Below, one piece after another: positions 31,677 through 39,650 of a stretch of DNA of 39,650 bases; within the stretch, counting starts at the first letter, position 1; each line of letters begins with the position of its first letter. The DNA is from an uncultured Sulfolobales archaeon (GTDB lineage: Archaea; Thermoproteota; Thermoprotei_A; Sulfolobales; Acidilobaceae). Under the pieces are notes generated by a model. The model searched no databases, was not told the DNA's origin, and saw only the letters and a program-made list of their open reading frames with translations. The position numbers and the translations under genes were made by a program. The stretch is from the NCBI GenBank assembly GCA_937921695.1, contig CAKZTZ010000025.1, forward strand, positions 1 to 39,650, written 5' to 3'.

Positions 31677-32720
31677 CTACCATGGGAACCTGTAGGGTTC
31701 TAGCTCTCCCCTCAAAGCCATTATAGTCTCGCCTGGAGTTAAAACAGGCTTATGATATTCCCATAGGTCGTCTGTGGGTATTCTGGGGCAGCTGGTTACT
31801 GTGAAGGCTTGGATCCACTCGTTATCCACTGCTATAATGTTTTGGAGTGTTAGGTTCTCCGAGGCTATTAAAACATAGTTCCTCCCTCTAGCCTCAATCT
31901 CCCTCCTAAGCCTCTCTACAAGCCACGGCCTGTACTGCCCTGTTTTAACCCCAACTATTAAAGCCCACTTGTCAGCGTTCATAGCCTCGCTAACTTTGAA
32001 GAGCCTAACCCTATACACTCTCTCCCCCAGCCCGGTCAAGTCTATGGTTTTACCCTCGTAAGGGTCTATTTTAACTATAGGCTTGAAAGTAGCTAGGTAA
32101 AGGCCTAGGGGGTGGAAGACTCCTCCTCCAAAATATATGAAGCCCTCAGCCTTAACATGCTTAGCCAGCCTATAGTCGCACCCTAAAACTTGACCATCTA
32201 GAAAATATGGGGGGAAGCCTCTGGGGATCACAGGCTCTAAGCCCCCCTCTCTAAGGGCTTCCGCGAGAGCCTTAACCCTATGAGTATGCTGGGCTGTAGT
32301 AACAACACCAACCCTCCTAACCCCATAGCCCCTCAAAACCTCAATAGAACTCTCAACACTACCTTCAGGTATATCAAGCTTACTCAAAGCCGGGACATAG
32401 ACAATGTTAACAGGAGACTCTAAGCCGGGGTCCGCGAGCTCCACGGGGTAGGGGCTATGCCCCACATGTATTATTAGCTGGGGTTTCACGCTAGAAGCCA
32501 GCTGCCCATACTGTATATCGCACGACCCGTAAACAGGGTCAGCGTGCAAGTAAACCTCCAATGATCCGGGAGTTAAGCTTTTAAGGCAATTAACTATGCT
32601 CACCCCATATTTTTTAAGGCCGTCGGGCAGCTGAACTACTACCCTCACAGCTCCAGCCTTAACTATAGCCTCCCTCGCAGCTTCCAAGTCGATCTCGTAG
32701 GGAATATCAGCACACAACAC
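31677..32720 (-). CDS. dph2: Diphthamide synthase Dph2
   Basis: 347 residues. Archaeal Dph2 homodimer holds a [4Fe-4S] cluster and cleaves S-adenosylmethionine to transfer a 3-amino-3-carboxypropyl group to a histidine of elongation factor 2. The three cluster cysteines are present, one per domain: YGSCDIQ (Cys67), LGCDYRLA (Cys181) and VTSCPRIP (Cys311). Further signatures: VVVQLPDGLKKYG, LIIHVGHSPYP and FGGGVFHPLGL. Start codon at 32718-32720 is ATG or TTG-like within an A/C-rich + strand flank. It heads the minus-strand cluster. Confidence 0.95.
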   Translation of the reverse strand: MLCADIPYEIDLEAAREAIVKAGAVRVVVQLPDGLKKYGVSIVNCLKSLTPGSLEVYLHADPVYGSCDIQYGQLASSVKPQLIIHVGHSPYPVELADPGLESPVNIVYVPALSKLDIPEGSVESSIEVLRGYGVRRVGVVTTAQHTHRVKALAEALREGGLEPVIPRGFPPYFLDGQVLGCDYRLAKHVKAEGFIYFGGGVFHPLGLYLATFKPIVKIDPYEGKTIDLTGLGERVYRVRLFKVSEAMNADKWALIVGVKTGQYRPWLVERLRREIEARGRNYVLIASENLTLQNIIAVDNEWIQAFTVTSCPRIPTDDLWEYHKPVLTPGETIMALRGELEPYRFPW

Positions 32721-32967
32721 TATATTCTAGCCCACCCTAAACTTTTGAGACGTCGGAGCCTAATGAAACTGTCCCCGGCACTCCATATGCGCGGACGAAA
32801 CCTAGTGTAAGGTCCGCCTAAAACTTTCGAAGGCAAATACTGGGATTCCGGGCTTGGAGAACTCTCTGAGACGGGGGACGGCCTGTTTTACCCCTAACTC
32901 TCGGATTCCTTATTAAGCTTCAACTATTATAAGGTTGGGGTGTTAACGGTATACTGGTGGGGGTTTA

Positions 32968-33714
32968 ATGTTTACCTTTAGGTTTAAGGATGCTTCAATA
33001 TGGCGTTATATGATGGCGAGTGTGGAGAAGATAATTGATGAGGGTGTGTTCGTCGCTACTGAGGAGGGTTTAAGTTTGAGGGCTCTAGATACTAGTCATG
33101 TTGTGATGGTCGACCTATTATATCCTGCTGAGGCTTTCACAGAGTATTCTGTAAAGCCTGGAGGGGTTGAGATTGGGGTTTCCATGGGGGCTCTAGCTAA
33201 GATTCTCAGGAGGGCTAGGAAGGAGGATGAGCTTTCCCTCACCCTAGAGGATGGAAATATAGTTGTTGAGTATCATGGGAGGGGGGTTAGGAGGTTTAAG
33301 ATACCTCAGATAAGCCTTGTTCACGAGAAGCTCCCAGAGCCTAGGATATCGTTTACCGTTAAAGCTAAAATGCTGGCGAGCACGTTTAAAGAGTCTATTA
33401 ACACGCTCAAGCCTGTAGCTGATAGTGTAACCTTCAAGGCTTTCGAGGATAAGAGGCTCCTACTATTAGGGAGGGGTGACGTGGCTAGTGCCGAGGTGGA
33501 GCTGTCCCTAGAGAAGCAGACTCTACTGGAAATGGATGTAGATAGCCCCGACGAGTCTACATGCTCTATAGAGTACCTGGCTGACATAGTGAGCGCTGCC
33601 TGGGCTGCTGACGTTGTGGCAGTCCAGTATTCTCAAGACGCTCCTGTCAGGGTAGACATGGAGTATCCTGGAGGTGGGAGGCTGACTTTCTACGTGTCGC
33701 CGAGGGTAGAGTAG
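32968..33714 (+). CDS. pcn: PCNA sliding clamp
   Basis: 248 residues, full PCNA length. FTFRFKDASIWRYMMASVEKIIDEGVFVATEEGLSLRALDTSHVVMVDL is the first PCNA domain, and the second half ends in GRLTFYVSPRVE. The clamp tethers polymerase, ligase, FEN1 and others to DNA. Thermoproteota often have heterotrimeric clamps, so one or two further paralogues may lie elsewhere. ATG start after GGTGGGGG; TATA-like TTATTAAGC at about 32909-32917. First gene of pcna-priS-GINS. Confidence 0.96.
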   Translation: MFTFRFKDASIWRYMMASVEKIIDEGVFVATEEGLSLRALDTSHVVMVDLLYPAEAFTEYSVKPGGVEIGVSMGALAKILRRARKEDELSLTLEDGNIVVEYHGRGVRRFKIPQISLVHEKLPEPRISFTVKAKMLASTFKESINTLKPVADSVTFKAFEDKRLLLLGRGDVASAEVELSLEKQTLLEMDVDSPDESTCSIEYLADIVSAAWAADVVAVQYSQDAPVRVDMEYPGGGRLTFYVSPRVE

Positions 33715-33740
33715 AGGGGCTTTCCAAGGTTGAGAATTTT

Positions 33741-34814
33741 ATGGCGAAAGTTGATGTGAAGGTTTTAAAGGTTAAAGGGTGGGAGGGGCGGAAGAGCCTT
33801 AAAAGGCTCTACCAAGCATATTACTCTCTAAAGCCTAAGGTAAAGCCTCCCACAATGATTGATAGGAGGGAGTTCGCCTTCCAGCCTTTCGAGTTCGAGA
33901 GTTATGTGAGGCACATAGCTTTTAAGGGGTTCCAGGAGCTTAAAGAATATTTAGCCTCTAACGCTCCAAGGCACGCATACTACTCTGTAGCCCTCTACGA
34001 GCTCCCAGAAGCTAAGTCTATGGAGGAGAAAGTGTGGCTCGGGTCCGAGCTCCTCATAGATATAGACGTGGACCGCCTTAAAGGCTGCACACCGTTCAAG
34101 GTAGGAGGTGAGGACTTGGTTGATGACAACTGCCTTCTAGAAGGCTATAAGGCCGCCCTTAGAGTTAAAAAGATCCTTGAGAGAGACTTGAACGCCGCCT
34201 CTACAATCTACTTCAGCGGCAACAGAGGGTTCCACGTTGTAGGCTCCTGCGACTACTGTCTTAAACTAGGGAGGGATGAGAGAGGGGAGATAGCTTCCTA
34301 CATATCAGGGTTAGGGCTAGACATAGGCTATATAACCCCTCTCCTAGAGGCGGGTAAAAGCAGGTCTAAAGCTTTCAAGGCCGCCGCCCCTTCAAGGGAA
34401 GACCCTGGGTGGAGGGGCTGGCTGGGGGCCGAGCTTGAAATTAGGGGGGTAGCGCCGGGGAGCCCCCTAGACTTTGAACTCTTAAAGTCCCTAGCTGAAG
34501 AGGTGCAAATGCCCATAGATGTTCAAGTGACCCGAGACCCTTCAAGGCTAGCTAGGATTGTTGGGAGTATTAATGGGAAAGCTTCCCTCCTCGTTGTAGA
34601 CGTTAGTGGTGGAGAGTTCAAGCCCGGCCCAAGTCTTTCACCCTTCTCCGGGCACTTGGAAGTTAAAGCTCTAACAGGCCTCGAGGCTAGAATACTGGGC
34701 TATAATCTATTGTTTAAACCTGGGGAGACATTAACCTTAGAGGCTCCAATAGCGTTACTCCTAGCTACTAAGAATGTTGTTGAGCCTGTATCGGGTGAAG
34801 TTAGAATTGTCTGA
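33741..34814 (+). CDS. priS: DNA primase small (catalytic) subunit PriS
   Basis: 357 residues. Catalytic acidic residues are in LLIDIDVD (Asp107, Asp109, Asp111; the family has DxD), and the nucleotide-binding STIYFSGNRGFHVV matches the SxRGxH-type motif. DRREFAFQPFEFESYVRHIAF near residue 41 corresponds to the REFA region. PriS makes primers for DNA replication with PriL, which is not in this window. ATG start 26 bases behind pcna. A CDYC sequence near residue 171 may be part of the zinc stem. Confidence 0.95.
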   Translation: MAKVDVKVLKVKGWEGRKSLKRLYQAYYSLKPKVKPPTMIDRREFAFQPFEFESYVRHIAFKGFQELKEYLASNAPRHAYYSVALYELPEAKSMEEKVWLGSELLIDIDVDRLKGCTPFKVGGEDLVDDNCLLEGYKAALRVKKILERDLNAASTIYFSGNRGFHVVGSCDYCLKLGRDERGEIASYISGLGLDIGYITPLLEAGKSRSKAFKAAAPSREDPGWRGWLGAELEIRGVAPGSPLDFELLKSLAEEVQMPIDVQVTRDPSRLARIVGSINGKASLLVVDVSGGEFKPGPSLSPFSGHLEVKALTGLEARILGYNLLFKPGETLTLEAPIALLLATKNVVEPVSGEVRIV

Positions 34815-35274
34815 GAGAGTGCCTCTAGGCGGGCCTTTTAAGGCCGCAATGGGGATGCACGAGCCTCAAACCCTAGAGCCTCTAAGGGAGGCACGCAGGC
34901 AACTATCAACATACTGCGCCAGCCCGAGCGAATTATGCAGTAAATACCTTGAAGTCCTAGCGGAGGTTTCATCGAGGATGGCTGCTGTTAGACTAGAGGA
35001 TATAGCTACTAGCGGGGCCTACGAGGGCGTAGATAAGCCTGTAATAGCAGCCTACAGGAAACTCCTAGAAATATACTCCAAGTACATAGCGGGGCTACTC
35101 GTAGTGTGGGGAGACCAGCTCCTAGTAGAGCTCGCTGGGAGCGTGGAGGTTGAAGGTAGAATGTTAAACAAAGGAGACCTAGTCAACATGAACCTCGAGG
35201 AAGCCCTAGGACTCATATTATCAGGGCTAGCCAAACCCGTAGAAAGTATAGCCCTAAGAGAGGGGAAAACATAA
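34807..35274 (+). CDS. GINS complex subunit (Gins51/Gins15-like)
   Basis: About 155 residues. A helical N-terminal domain is followed by a small beta domain, LLVELAGSVEVEGRMLNKGDLVNMNLEEALGLILSGLAKPVE, typical of the B domain of GINS subunits (D-rich turn, then the 'proper' NLP-like strand and a final AxxLxxxGxA helix). GINS links MCM helicase with primase and Cdc45/GAN. In Thermoproteota the Gins15 gene commonly sits next to priS, as here. The frame is open from 34774; TTG 34807 follows GGGTGAAG and overlaps the priS end by 8 bases. Confidence 0.8.
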   Translation: MSERVPLGGPFKAAMGMHEPQTLEPLREARRQLSTYCASPSELCSKYLEVLAEVSSRMAAVRLEDIATSGAYEGVDKPVIAAYRKLLEIYSKYIAGLLVVWGDQLLVELAGSVEVEGRMLNKGDLVNMNLEEALGLILSGLAKPVESIALREGKT

Positions 35275-35284
35275 ATTAAGCCGG

Positions 35285-35577
35285 AGCTTTGCCGTAGCGG
35301 TTTTCATAAAAAGTTTATAAGGGTTTTGCTCTAGGGTGCCCCGCCGCCTCAAAGTGGGGAAAGCCCTGGAAGAGAGGGACAGTTAAATATGGTAACTTTA
35401 GATGTGCAGTTTCCCCCGGGCCGGGCACATTCTACAGGGTGATGGGGGAAAAGAGATTCCTCATAGGGTAGGGTTAATAGAAAGGAGAGGGCTATGAAAG
35501 CTTCGAGGAACATGGGAGGGGGAGGAGTCTAACGGGTCTCAAAAGGTCTTAGGCTGATATCACCAGGTATCAGCCAC
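35285..35577 (+). repeat. Dispersed element, copy C, with its own TATA box
   Basis: Begins GCCGTAGCGGTTTTCATAAA, then a strong TATA (AAAAAGTTTATAAGGG, 35309-35323) about 25 bases before GGGTGCCCCGCCGC (35335-35348). GGTAACTTTAGATGTGCAG and TTTCCC (35391-35415) are shared with copy A, and TCATAGGGT and AGGAGAGGGCTATGA further on also match A. It ends in a hairpin, GGCTGAT/ATCAGCC with a 10-base loop (35552-35575). It occupies the whole space between the convergent GINS and S27e genes; there is no other gene in it. Confidence 0.78.
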
Positions 35578-35579
35578 TA

Positions 35580-35807
35580 TCAGGGCCCAAACCCCATGAC
35601 TCTCTCGACTTTCCCTAAAATCTCAGCCTTCCCCCCGGTAGGCTTGACAAGCTGGTAGCCGCAAGACTGGCATCTAACGGGGAAAGTAGCGTGGCTGAAA
35701 ACTACCTGGGAGTTACCGCAGTTAGAGCATATGACTAGGAGGAACCTGCTCCTAGGTTGAGGTATTAGAATCTTCCTCCTCCTATACTCGAATGCGGGAG
35801 TGCTCAA
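35580..35807 (-). CDS. rps27e: 30S ribosomal protein S27e
   Basis: 75 residues. [40 protein letters not shown] is the S27e zinc finger (CSNC...CQSC) and closing motif. It is part of the small ribosomal subunit. GTG/ATG-type start overlapping a purine-rich stretch; it begins 6 bases after L44e, with which it forms the conserved archaeal L44e-S27e pair. Its stop lies 3 bases from the end of repeat copy C. Confidence 0.95.
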   Translation of the reverse strand: MSTPAFEYRRRKILIPQPRSRFLLVICSNCGNSQVVFSHATFPVRCQSCGYQLVKPTGGKAEILGKVERVMGFGP

Positions 35808-35813
35808 ACAGCT

Positions 35814-36101
35814 TCACCTAGTTGCTTCTACTAGTTCAACTTTCTTAAGCCTCACGTTCAACGTGTGCCTCTTATAGCCGCACTGGCTGCAGGTTATTCT
35901 GAGGGTGATCTTCTTATTAACCTTAGCGAGCCTCTTCTGTTCAGGCTTCCTCTTACTACCATAACCCTCTTGTTTCCTCAAATACCTCCTCTGCCCCTCA
36001 GCCATAGCCCTCCTCTGCCCCCCCTTATATATAGACACTGAGTGCTCCGTGTGCGCGTTACACCTCGGACAATATGTTCTAATCTTCTTAGGGAATTTCA
36101 C
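35814..36101 (-). CDS. rpl44e: 50S ribosomal protein L44e
   Basis: 95 residues from GTG 36101: the [20 protein letters not shown] start, a basic middle ([20 protein letters not shown]) and the second zinc half [12 protein letters not shown]44e lies near the E site of the large subunit. The frame is open to 36116, but GGGGGTTGTTT just before GTG 36101 and the family start MK(F/I)PK support the shorter form. Confidence 0.95.
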   Translation of the reverse strand: MKFPKKIRTYCPRCNAHTEHSVSIYKGGQRRAMAEGQRRYLRKQEGYGSKRKPEQKRLAKVNKKITLRITCSQCGYKRHTLNVRLKKVELVEATR

Positions 36102-36241
36102 AAACAACCCCCACAATGCTCAACCTAGATTAACCCTTAAATTTTTTAAAGCCATCTAAGGCCTTAACGCTTGATACTAGTATAGAGTTTTGCTTAAAGT
36201 TTAAAAGAGCTGTTTCAAACATACACTTGAAGGTGAAAGGG

Positions 36242-36568
36242 TTGAAACTCGGGAATATTAGCCTGAACATTAATGCTCAAATCATACCATTAATAGTACT
36301 CATAACTATACTCGGATCCACAACTATAACAGCTCTAGCAGAGCAGGAAGCTACAGGGACACTGGCTAAAGCCGTAGGGGCAGCTCTGGCAGTGGGGCTT
36401 GCAGGCCTCGGAGCCGGCATAGCTGTAGGCATGGCGGGGGCTGCAGCTGCGAGCGCTATTGTGGAGAGGAGGGAGGCTGCAGGGTTATTTCTGCTAATAG
36501 TTGTTCTGGGCGAGGGAATAGCTATATATGGGTTGCTCGTAGCCCTCCTCGTCATTTTAATACTCTAA
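36242..36568 (+). CDS. atpK: A-type ATP synthase subunit K (proteolipid ring)
   Basis: 108 residues from TTG 36242. An N-terminal hydrophobic segment (AQIIPLIVLITILGS), probably signal-like and possibly removed, precedes one c-ring hairpin: AVGAALAVGLAGLGAGIAVGMAGAAAASAI, a polar loop VERREAAG, and LFLLIVVLGEGIAIYGLLVALLVILIL with the ion-binding Glu. The frame is open from 36227; GGTGAAAGGG precedes 36242. It stands alone: no other atp gene is next to it, and both flanking genes are on the opposite strand. Confidence 0.9.
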   Translation: MKLGNISLNINAQIIPLIVLITILGSTTITALAEQEATGTLAKAVGAALAVGLAGLGAGIAVGMAGAAAASAIVERREAAGLFLLIVVLGEGIAIYGLLVALLVILIL

Positions 36569-36703
36569 CATAGTTAGTAGGTCGTTAAAGTTTTTAAACG
36601 CAACCTTTCTCTTATAAAACTGGCCCCGCTTTAAGAGCCCGCTTTAAAGGGTCCGGGAAGCCCCCGGAGTTTATGTGGGCGGGTGTCAGGGGCGGGGTAC
36701 AAC

Positions 36704-36991
36704 TTATATTTCTAGTCCTTTCGGCTTCCTCTGTTCTTCCGCTCTCACTTTAACGATCCCGTAGAAGACGGCGCAGCTTATGCAGTAGCATTTTCTCATG
36801 GGATACCTCATTATTATAGCTCCTTTCTTTTCCAGTTCCTCGGCTAGGGCGGGGTCTACGGGGCTGTATGTTCTAGTTACGCATATTATTTTATCCGCTG
36901 GCGTTAGCCTGCCGCAGTTGTCGCAGGGCACTGCCCCGCTTTTACCTTTATCCCCTTTCCTCCTACCTCTACTTTCCCTCTTCTTAGGCAT
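36704..36991 (-). CDS. rps26e: 30S ribosomal protein S26e
   Basis: 95 residues. Very basic N-terminus (MPKKRESRGRRKGDKGKSG), zinc cysteines CDNC and CYCISC, and AVFYGIVKVR near the end: S26e. This protein occurs in eukaryotes and Thermoproteota but not in Euryarchaeota, so it helps place the organism. ATG start after GGGAGC. It follows ProRS on the same strand by about 40 bases and may be co-transcribed. Confidence 0.93.
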   Translation of the reverse strand: MPKKRESRGRRKGDKGKSGAVPCDNCGRLTPADKIICVTRTYSPVDPALAEELEKKGAIIMRYPMRKCYCISCAVFYGIVKVRAEEQRKPKGLEI

Positions 36992-37029
36992 TAAGAATCA
37001 GCTCCCTCTAAGCTCTATGTTGTTTAGGG

Positions 37030-38493
37030 TTAATATGTTTTGGCGTATCTCACTATTGTTATCGCGGGGGCTCCGCATAACGGGCACTTCCCTCTAGGAG
37101 CGTCCTCGGAAGGCCACGGGGTCCCTATAGTCTTGACTTCTAGTTTCTCTTCAACAGTTCTAGCGCACTCTTCTCTCCCACACCAGGGTATTTCTAGGAG
37201 CCCCTTCTTCTCAGAAGCCCATTTTTCAGCCTCTTCTATAGTATCCACCCTTGTTATCATTGATCTAGCGAAATTCCAGGCCATCTCTTTCAAGTTCTCT
37301 TCAATGTCTTTGAACAGGGCTCTCAACTCCTCTAAAAGCCTCCCTCTCGGGATCTTGAGCTTCTCTAAAGTATCTCTCCTAGCTATTGTTAGCATCCCAG
37401 TCTCCACCTCCTCCAGCCCTACATCGATCCTAACGGGGACCCCTCGGGCCTCCCAATAATAGTATTTAGCCCCGGGCCTCAGATCCTCCCTCTCATCAAC
37501 CACAACTCTTACCCCGGAGGATTTCAATGCCTCCTCTATGCTCCTCGACTCCCTTAAAACCCTAGCCTTATCCTCCTCACTTCCCCCGGGTATCGGTATT
37601 ATTACAACCTGTATTGGCGCTATTGTAGGCGGGAGTTTAAGCCCCCTATCGTCCCCGTGCACCGCTATTAGTGCAGCTACGACTCTATCGCTAACACCGT
37701 AGCTAGTCTGCCATGGATATTCTAGGGTTCCATCAGCTAGTTGTATCTTGAAGTCCAGGGCTTTAGTGAAATTCTGGCCTAAATTGTGGGCTGTCCCTAT
37801 CTGTAATAGTTTCCCGTCCGGCATTATAGTGTCGAAGGCTATGGTGTAGAGGGCTCCCGCGAACTTGTCCCATTCAGGCCTCCTAGATATTATGTAGGGT
37901 ATGCCTAGTCTTTCAAAGAGCTCCCTATATATCTCTATAGCCTCTAGAACCTGCCTCTCACTATCCTCAAAACTGTCGTGGACAGTGTGAGCCTCCTTGA
38001 ACGTTGTAACCTCCCTAAGCCTTATCATAGGCCTCGTGGCTTTAGTCTCATACCTGAAAACACTGACTATCTGATAGTATTTCTTAGGGAGCTGCTTATA
38101 ACTCTTAATCCAAAGGTTCTCATAGTAAGTTATGTTAGTCTCGCTAGTAGGCCTCAAAGCCAGCTTAACATCTAAAGGATCTACACCCCCATGAGTAACC
38201 CAGTATACCTCACCCTCAAACCCCTTAATATGCTCAGCCTCCCTCCTAAGTAGATCCTCAGGTATCAACAGGGGGAATAAAACCTCCTCATGACCCCTAG
38301 AGTCGTGGAGCTCCCTAACTATATCTAAAATCCTCCTCCTAATCTGGAAACCGTAAGGCCTCCAAACCCCCATACCCTTAACAGGATACCTACCATAATC
38401 GTAAACCTCAGCCTCCTCAATAACCCAGTCAAACCACCTCGAAAAATCACTAGACCACCTATCCCTAGGAACGCTACCCACACTAAACACCAC
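37030..38493 (-). CDS. proS: Prolyl-tRNA synthetase (archaeal/eukaryotic type)
   Basis: About 487 residues. A class II core: [28 protein letters not shown], the motif 2 region [23 protein letters not shown] and [25 protein letters not shown], and motif 3-like [20 protein letters not shown]. The anticodon domain follows, and then the C-terminal zinc-binding end (CGREEC...[18 protein letters not shown]) that marks the archaeal/eukaryotic form. The frame opens at TTG 38511, which falls in the TATA box; GTG 38493 (or 38490) about 26 bases behind it suggests a leaderless message. Coding-strand G+T falls from about 75 percent (38401-38460) to about 43 percent (37041-37080) by my count. Confidence 0.95.
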   Translation of the reverse strand: MVFSVGSVPRDRWSSDFSRWFDWVIEEAEVYDYGRYPVKGMGVWRPYGFQIRRRILDIVRELHDSRGHEEVLFPLLIPEDLLRREAEHIKGFEGEVYWVTHGGVDPLDVKLALRPTSETNITYYENLWIKSYKQLPKKYYQIVSVFRYETKATRPMIRLREVTTFKEAHTVHDSFEDSERQVLEAIEIYRELFERLGIPYIISRRPEWDKFAGALYTIAFDTIMPDGKLLQIGTAHNLGQNFTKALDFKIQLADGTLEYPWQTSYGVSDRVVAALIAVHGDDRGLKLPPTIAPIQVVIIPIPGGSEEDKARVLRESRSIEEALKSSGVRVVVDEREDLRPGAKYYYWEARGVPVRIDVGLEEVETGMLTIARRDTLEKLKIPRGRLLEELRALFKDIEENLKEMAWNFARSMITRVDTIEEAEKWASEKKGLLEIPWCGREECARTVEEKLEVKTIGTPWPSEDAPRGKCPLCGAPAITIVRYAKTY

Positions 38494-38511
38494 AAAAACT
38501 ATCAAAACCAA

Positions 38512-38528
38512 AACTTTAAAAACTTAAA
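38512..38528 (-). promoter_or_regulatory. Probable leaderless promoter of proS
   Basis: On the minus strand TTAAGTTTTTAAAGTTT lies about 26 bases before GTG 38493. At the usual archaeal TATA-to-start distance transcription would begin at or within a base or two of that GTG, leaving no room for a Shine-Dalgarno site. Confidence 0.5.
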
Positions 38529-38547
38529 GAACATAACAGCCCAAAAC

Positions 38548-39610
38548 TCACAAAGAACTTGGGTAATCCGTTTCAAGGTTCCCGTTCCACCTCGCCCATA
38601 GTGATTTAGGGATCACTATGGGTTCATGGGTTGCAGTAGAGCCCAACGGAACGGGGCTCCCATCTCCCCCTAGGGCTTTATAGAGGATGTTAAAACATGC
38701 GGCTACATCTCTATGCCATTTTTCTCCCCCGGTTGGGCATAGTTTTGAGGTGTAGCTTGGGTCAACATATATGAGTGGAACGCCATACTCTTTAGCTTTC
38801 TGAACGCCTTTGAAAGAAGCTTGGAAAATCCTATGCCTGAGCTGTTCATTCTCAATTCTGGATATCATTAGCATGTTGGTCTCCCAAATCCTCCAGTACT
38901 ATGCCGTAACTGCGTTTAACTGGTTCTCTAACAATAATGTTGGCAGCTTTCCATCTTGTATTGGTTTTCCTCTTCTTTTTCCTAAACTTCTTCATAGTCT
39001 TTCTTTTGATACAGCATTTAATCCCATAGATTTTATCGTATTTCTTCTGAACGCTCTTCCTACGATAATAGTAGCCTAAGGTAATCTTAGCAATATCAGT
39101 CTCAAAGATGTAAGGGCTGCAGTCAGCCAGGACTGCTACATTGTTCTCGTTAACGTCAACAGTAACATAACCCTTAGGCTCGTATTGTTCAACTTCCTTT
39201 CTGAAAACAAAATATAATAAGCCTCCTCTCTCCACTAAGCAGTTTCACCCTCATCTCTGAATCTGGTTTCCACCCTGATTTAATGTAAATGTAGAACTTC
39301 CCGTGCGGAACTATATCTACAGGGATCCACCCATTATGTATTCCGACTTTAGTTAAACTTTCAAGTTTCCATAGTTGGCTGTCAAGCCATATGGATATTT
39401 TCTTAACTTCAGGGTATTCCTTCTTGGCTCTCCCCTCCCTCTTCAACCTCAGGAAACTCTCAACCCTTGTGGAAGCGTCTTGGCATGCTGTGTATGCGTA
39501 GTGTGATGATAGCTGGGAATATAGGCTTCGCAACTCCCTATACTTCAGTGTACTAAGTTTTATGAAGGATTTAATCCTCCCCTAGTAGCGTATAATACTA
39601 GTTGCTCAAC
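38548..39610 (-). pseudogene. tnpB: Broken tnpB of an IS200/IS605-type element
   Basis: Three overlapping minus-strand frames together make one TnpB. Frame 1 (39533 down to about 39200, open back to about 39585) has YSQLSSHYAYTACQDASTRV and IWLDSQLWKLE. Frame 2 (39235-38852) has RuvC-I VTVDVNENNVAVL and RuvC-II YGIVLEDLG. Frame 3 (38874-38548) has LIYVDPSYTSKLCPTGG, then RuvC-III HRDVAACFNILYKALGGDGSP. A fourth fragment (MVEQLVLYATRGGLNPS, 39610 region) may be the true N-terminus. All three catalytic acids remain, but there are at least two frameshifts, and most of the zinc finger is missing. No tnpA is seen. It ends 20 bases upstream of the ProRS promoter area. Confidence 0.85.
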
Positions 39611-39650
39611 CATATTCCTATACATTCAAGCTCAACAAACCTAGCAAACA

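Noticed and set aside
32755-32790. GAGCCTAATGAAAC... CCCCGGCACTCCAT resembling the tnpB relic at 28.0 kb
   Set aside because: The similarity is limited to about 10-15 bases with gaps, not enough to call another relic.

Overview
The window is from an archaeon, most likely a hyperthermophilic member of the Thermoproteota (crenarchaeal side). Support comes from Rpo11/RpoL, Elf1, TFS, PCNA with PriS and GINS, Dph2, Csl4, geranylgeranylglyceryl phosphate synthase, ribosomal proteins S26e, S27e and L44e (S26e is typical of Thermoproteota rather than Euryarchaeota), a TiaS tRNA-agmatidine enzyme, and three tRNA genes that all encode their 3' CCA. Starts are very often TTG or GTG, commonly behind a purine run such as GGGG or GGTG. 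No closer taxonomic placement was attempted.

Layout. 1-2.9 kb: the 5' end of a secreted or membrane protein gene leaving the window, then a NOG1-like GTPase, NMN adenylyltransferase and RNA 3'-phosphate cyclase on the + strand. 3.1-4.7 kb: a short TFIIB-like protein convergent with a DHH phosphoesterase. 5.2-9.8 kb: initiator tRNA, several unrecognised small proteins (one a multi-CxxC zinc protein), an MFS transporter and a coiled-coil PD-(D/E)XK-like protein. 9.9-13.8 kb: a trpB2-serK operon and two HAD phosphatases. 13.7-14.6 kb: two tRNAs around a 700-base gap. 14.6-17.4 kb: SAH hydrolase, Elf1, GGGP synthase, TFS. 18-24 kb: a CPA2-type antiporter, a CDF-like membrane protein with an altered metal site, a stand-alone Lrp ligand-binding domain, TiaS, ribose-5-phosphate isomerase and a SWIM zinc-finger protein. 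24.5-26.9 kb: a two-gene cell-surface cassette (transglutaminase-like protein and an anchored partner). 27.4-32.7 kb, - strand: Sec61beta, MazG, an unknown gene, then the exosome/diphthamide cluster dph2-METTL5-csl4-DUF2067-rpoL. 33-35.3 kb, + strand: pcna-priS-GINS. 35.6-38.5 kb: S27e/L44e, ATP synthase K, S26e, ProRS. The right edge is a broken tnpB.

The stretches without genes are not empty. They carry three diverged copies of a roughly 270-310-base element (17.5-17.8, 20.6-20.85 and 35.3-35.6 kb), an inverted pair of roughly 160-180-base repeats flanking the surface-protein cassette (24.05-24.21 and 27.21-27.39 kb), solo right-end relics of an IS200/IS605-type element (9.8 and 28.0 kb), and a triple direct repeat in front of rpiA. 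Several look like decayed TnpB 3' ends.

Most notable are: the trpB2-serK pair, which suggests an O-phosphoserine-fed tryptophan route; the two dispersed repeat families; the truncated TFIIB-like factor; the CDF protein that lacks the usual metal ligands; and a base-composition gradient in which transcription units run from G+T-rich at the 5' end to A+C-rich at the 3' end.
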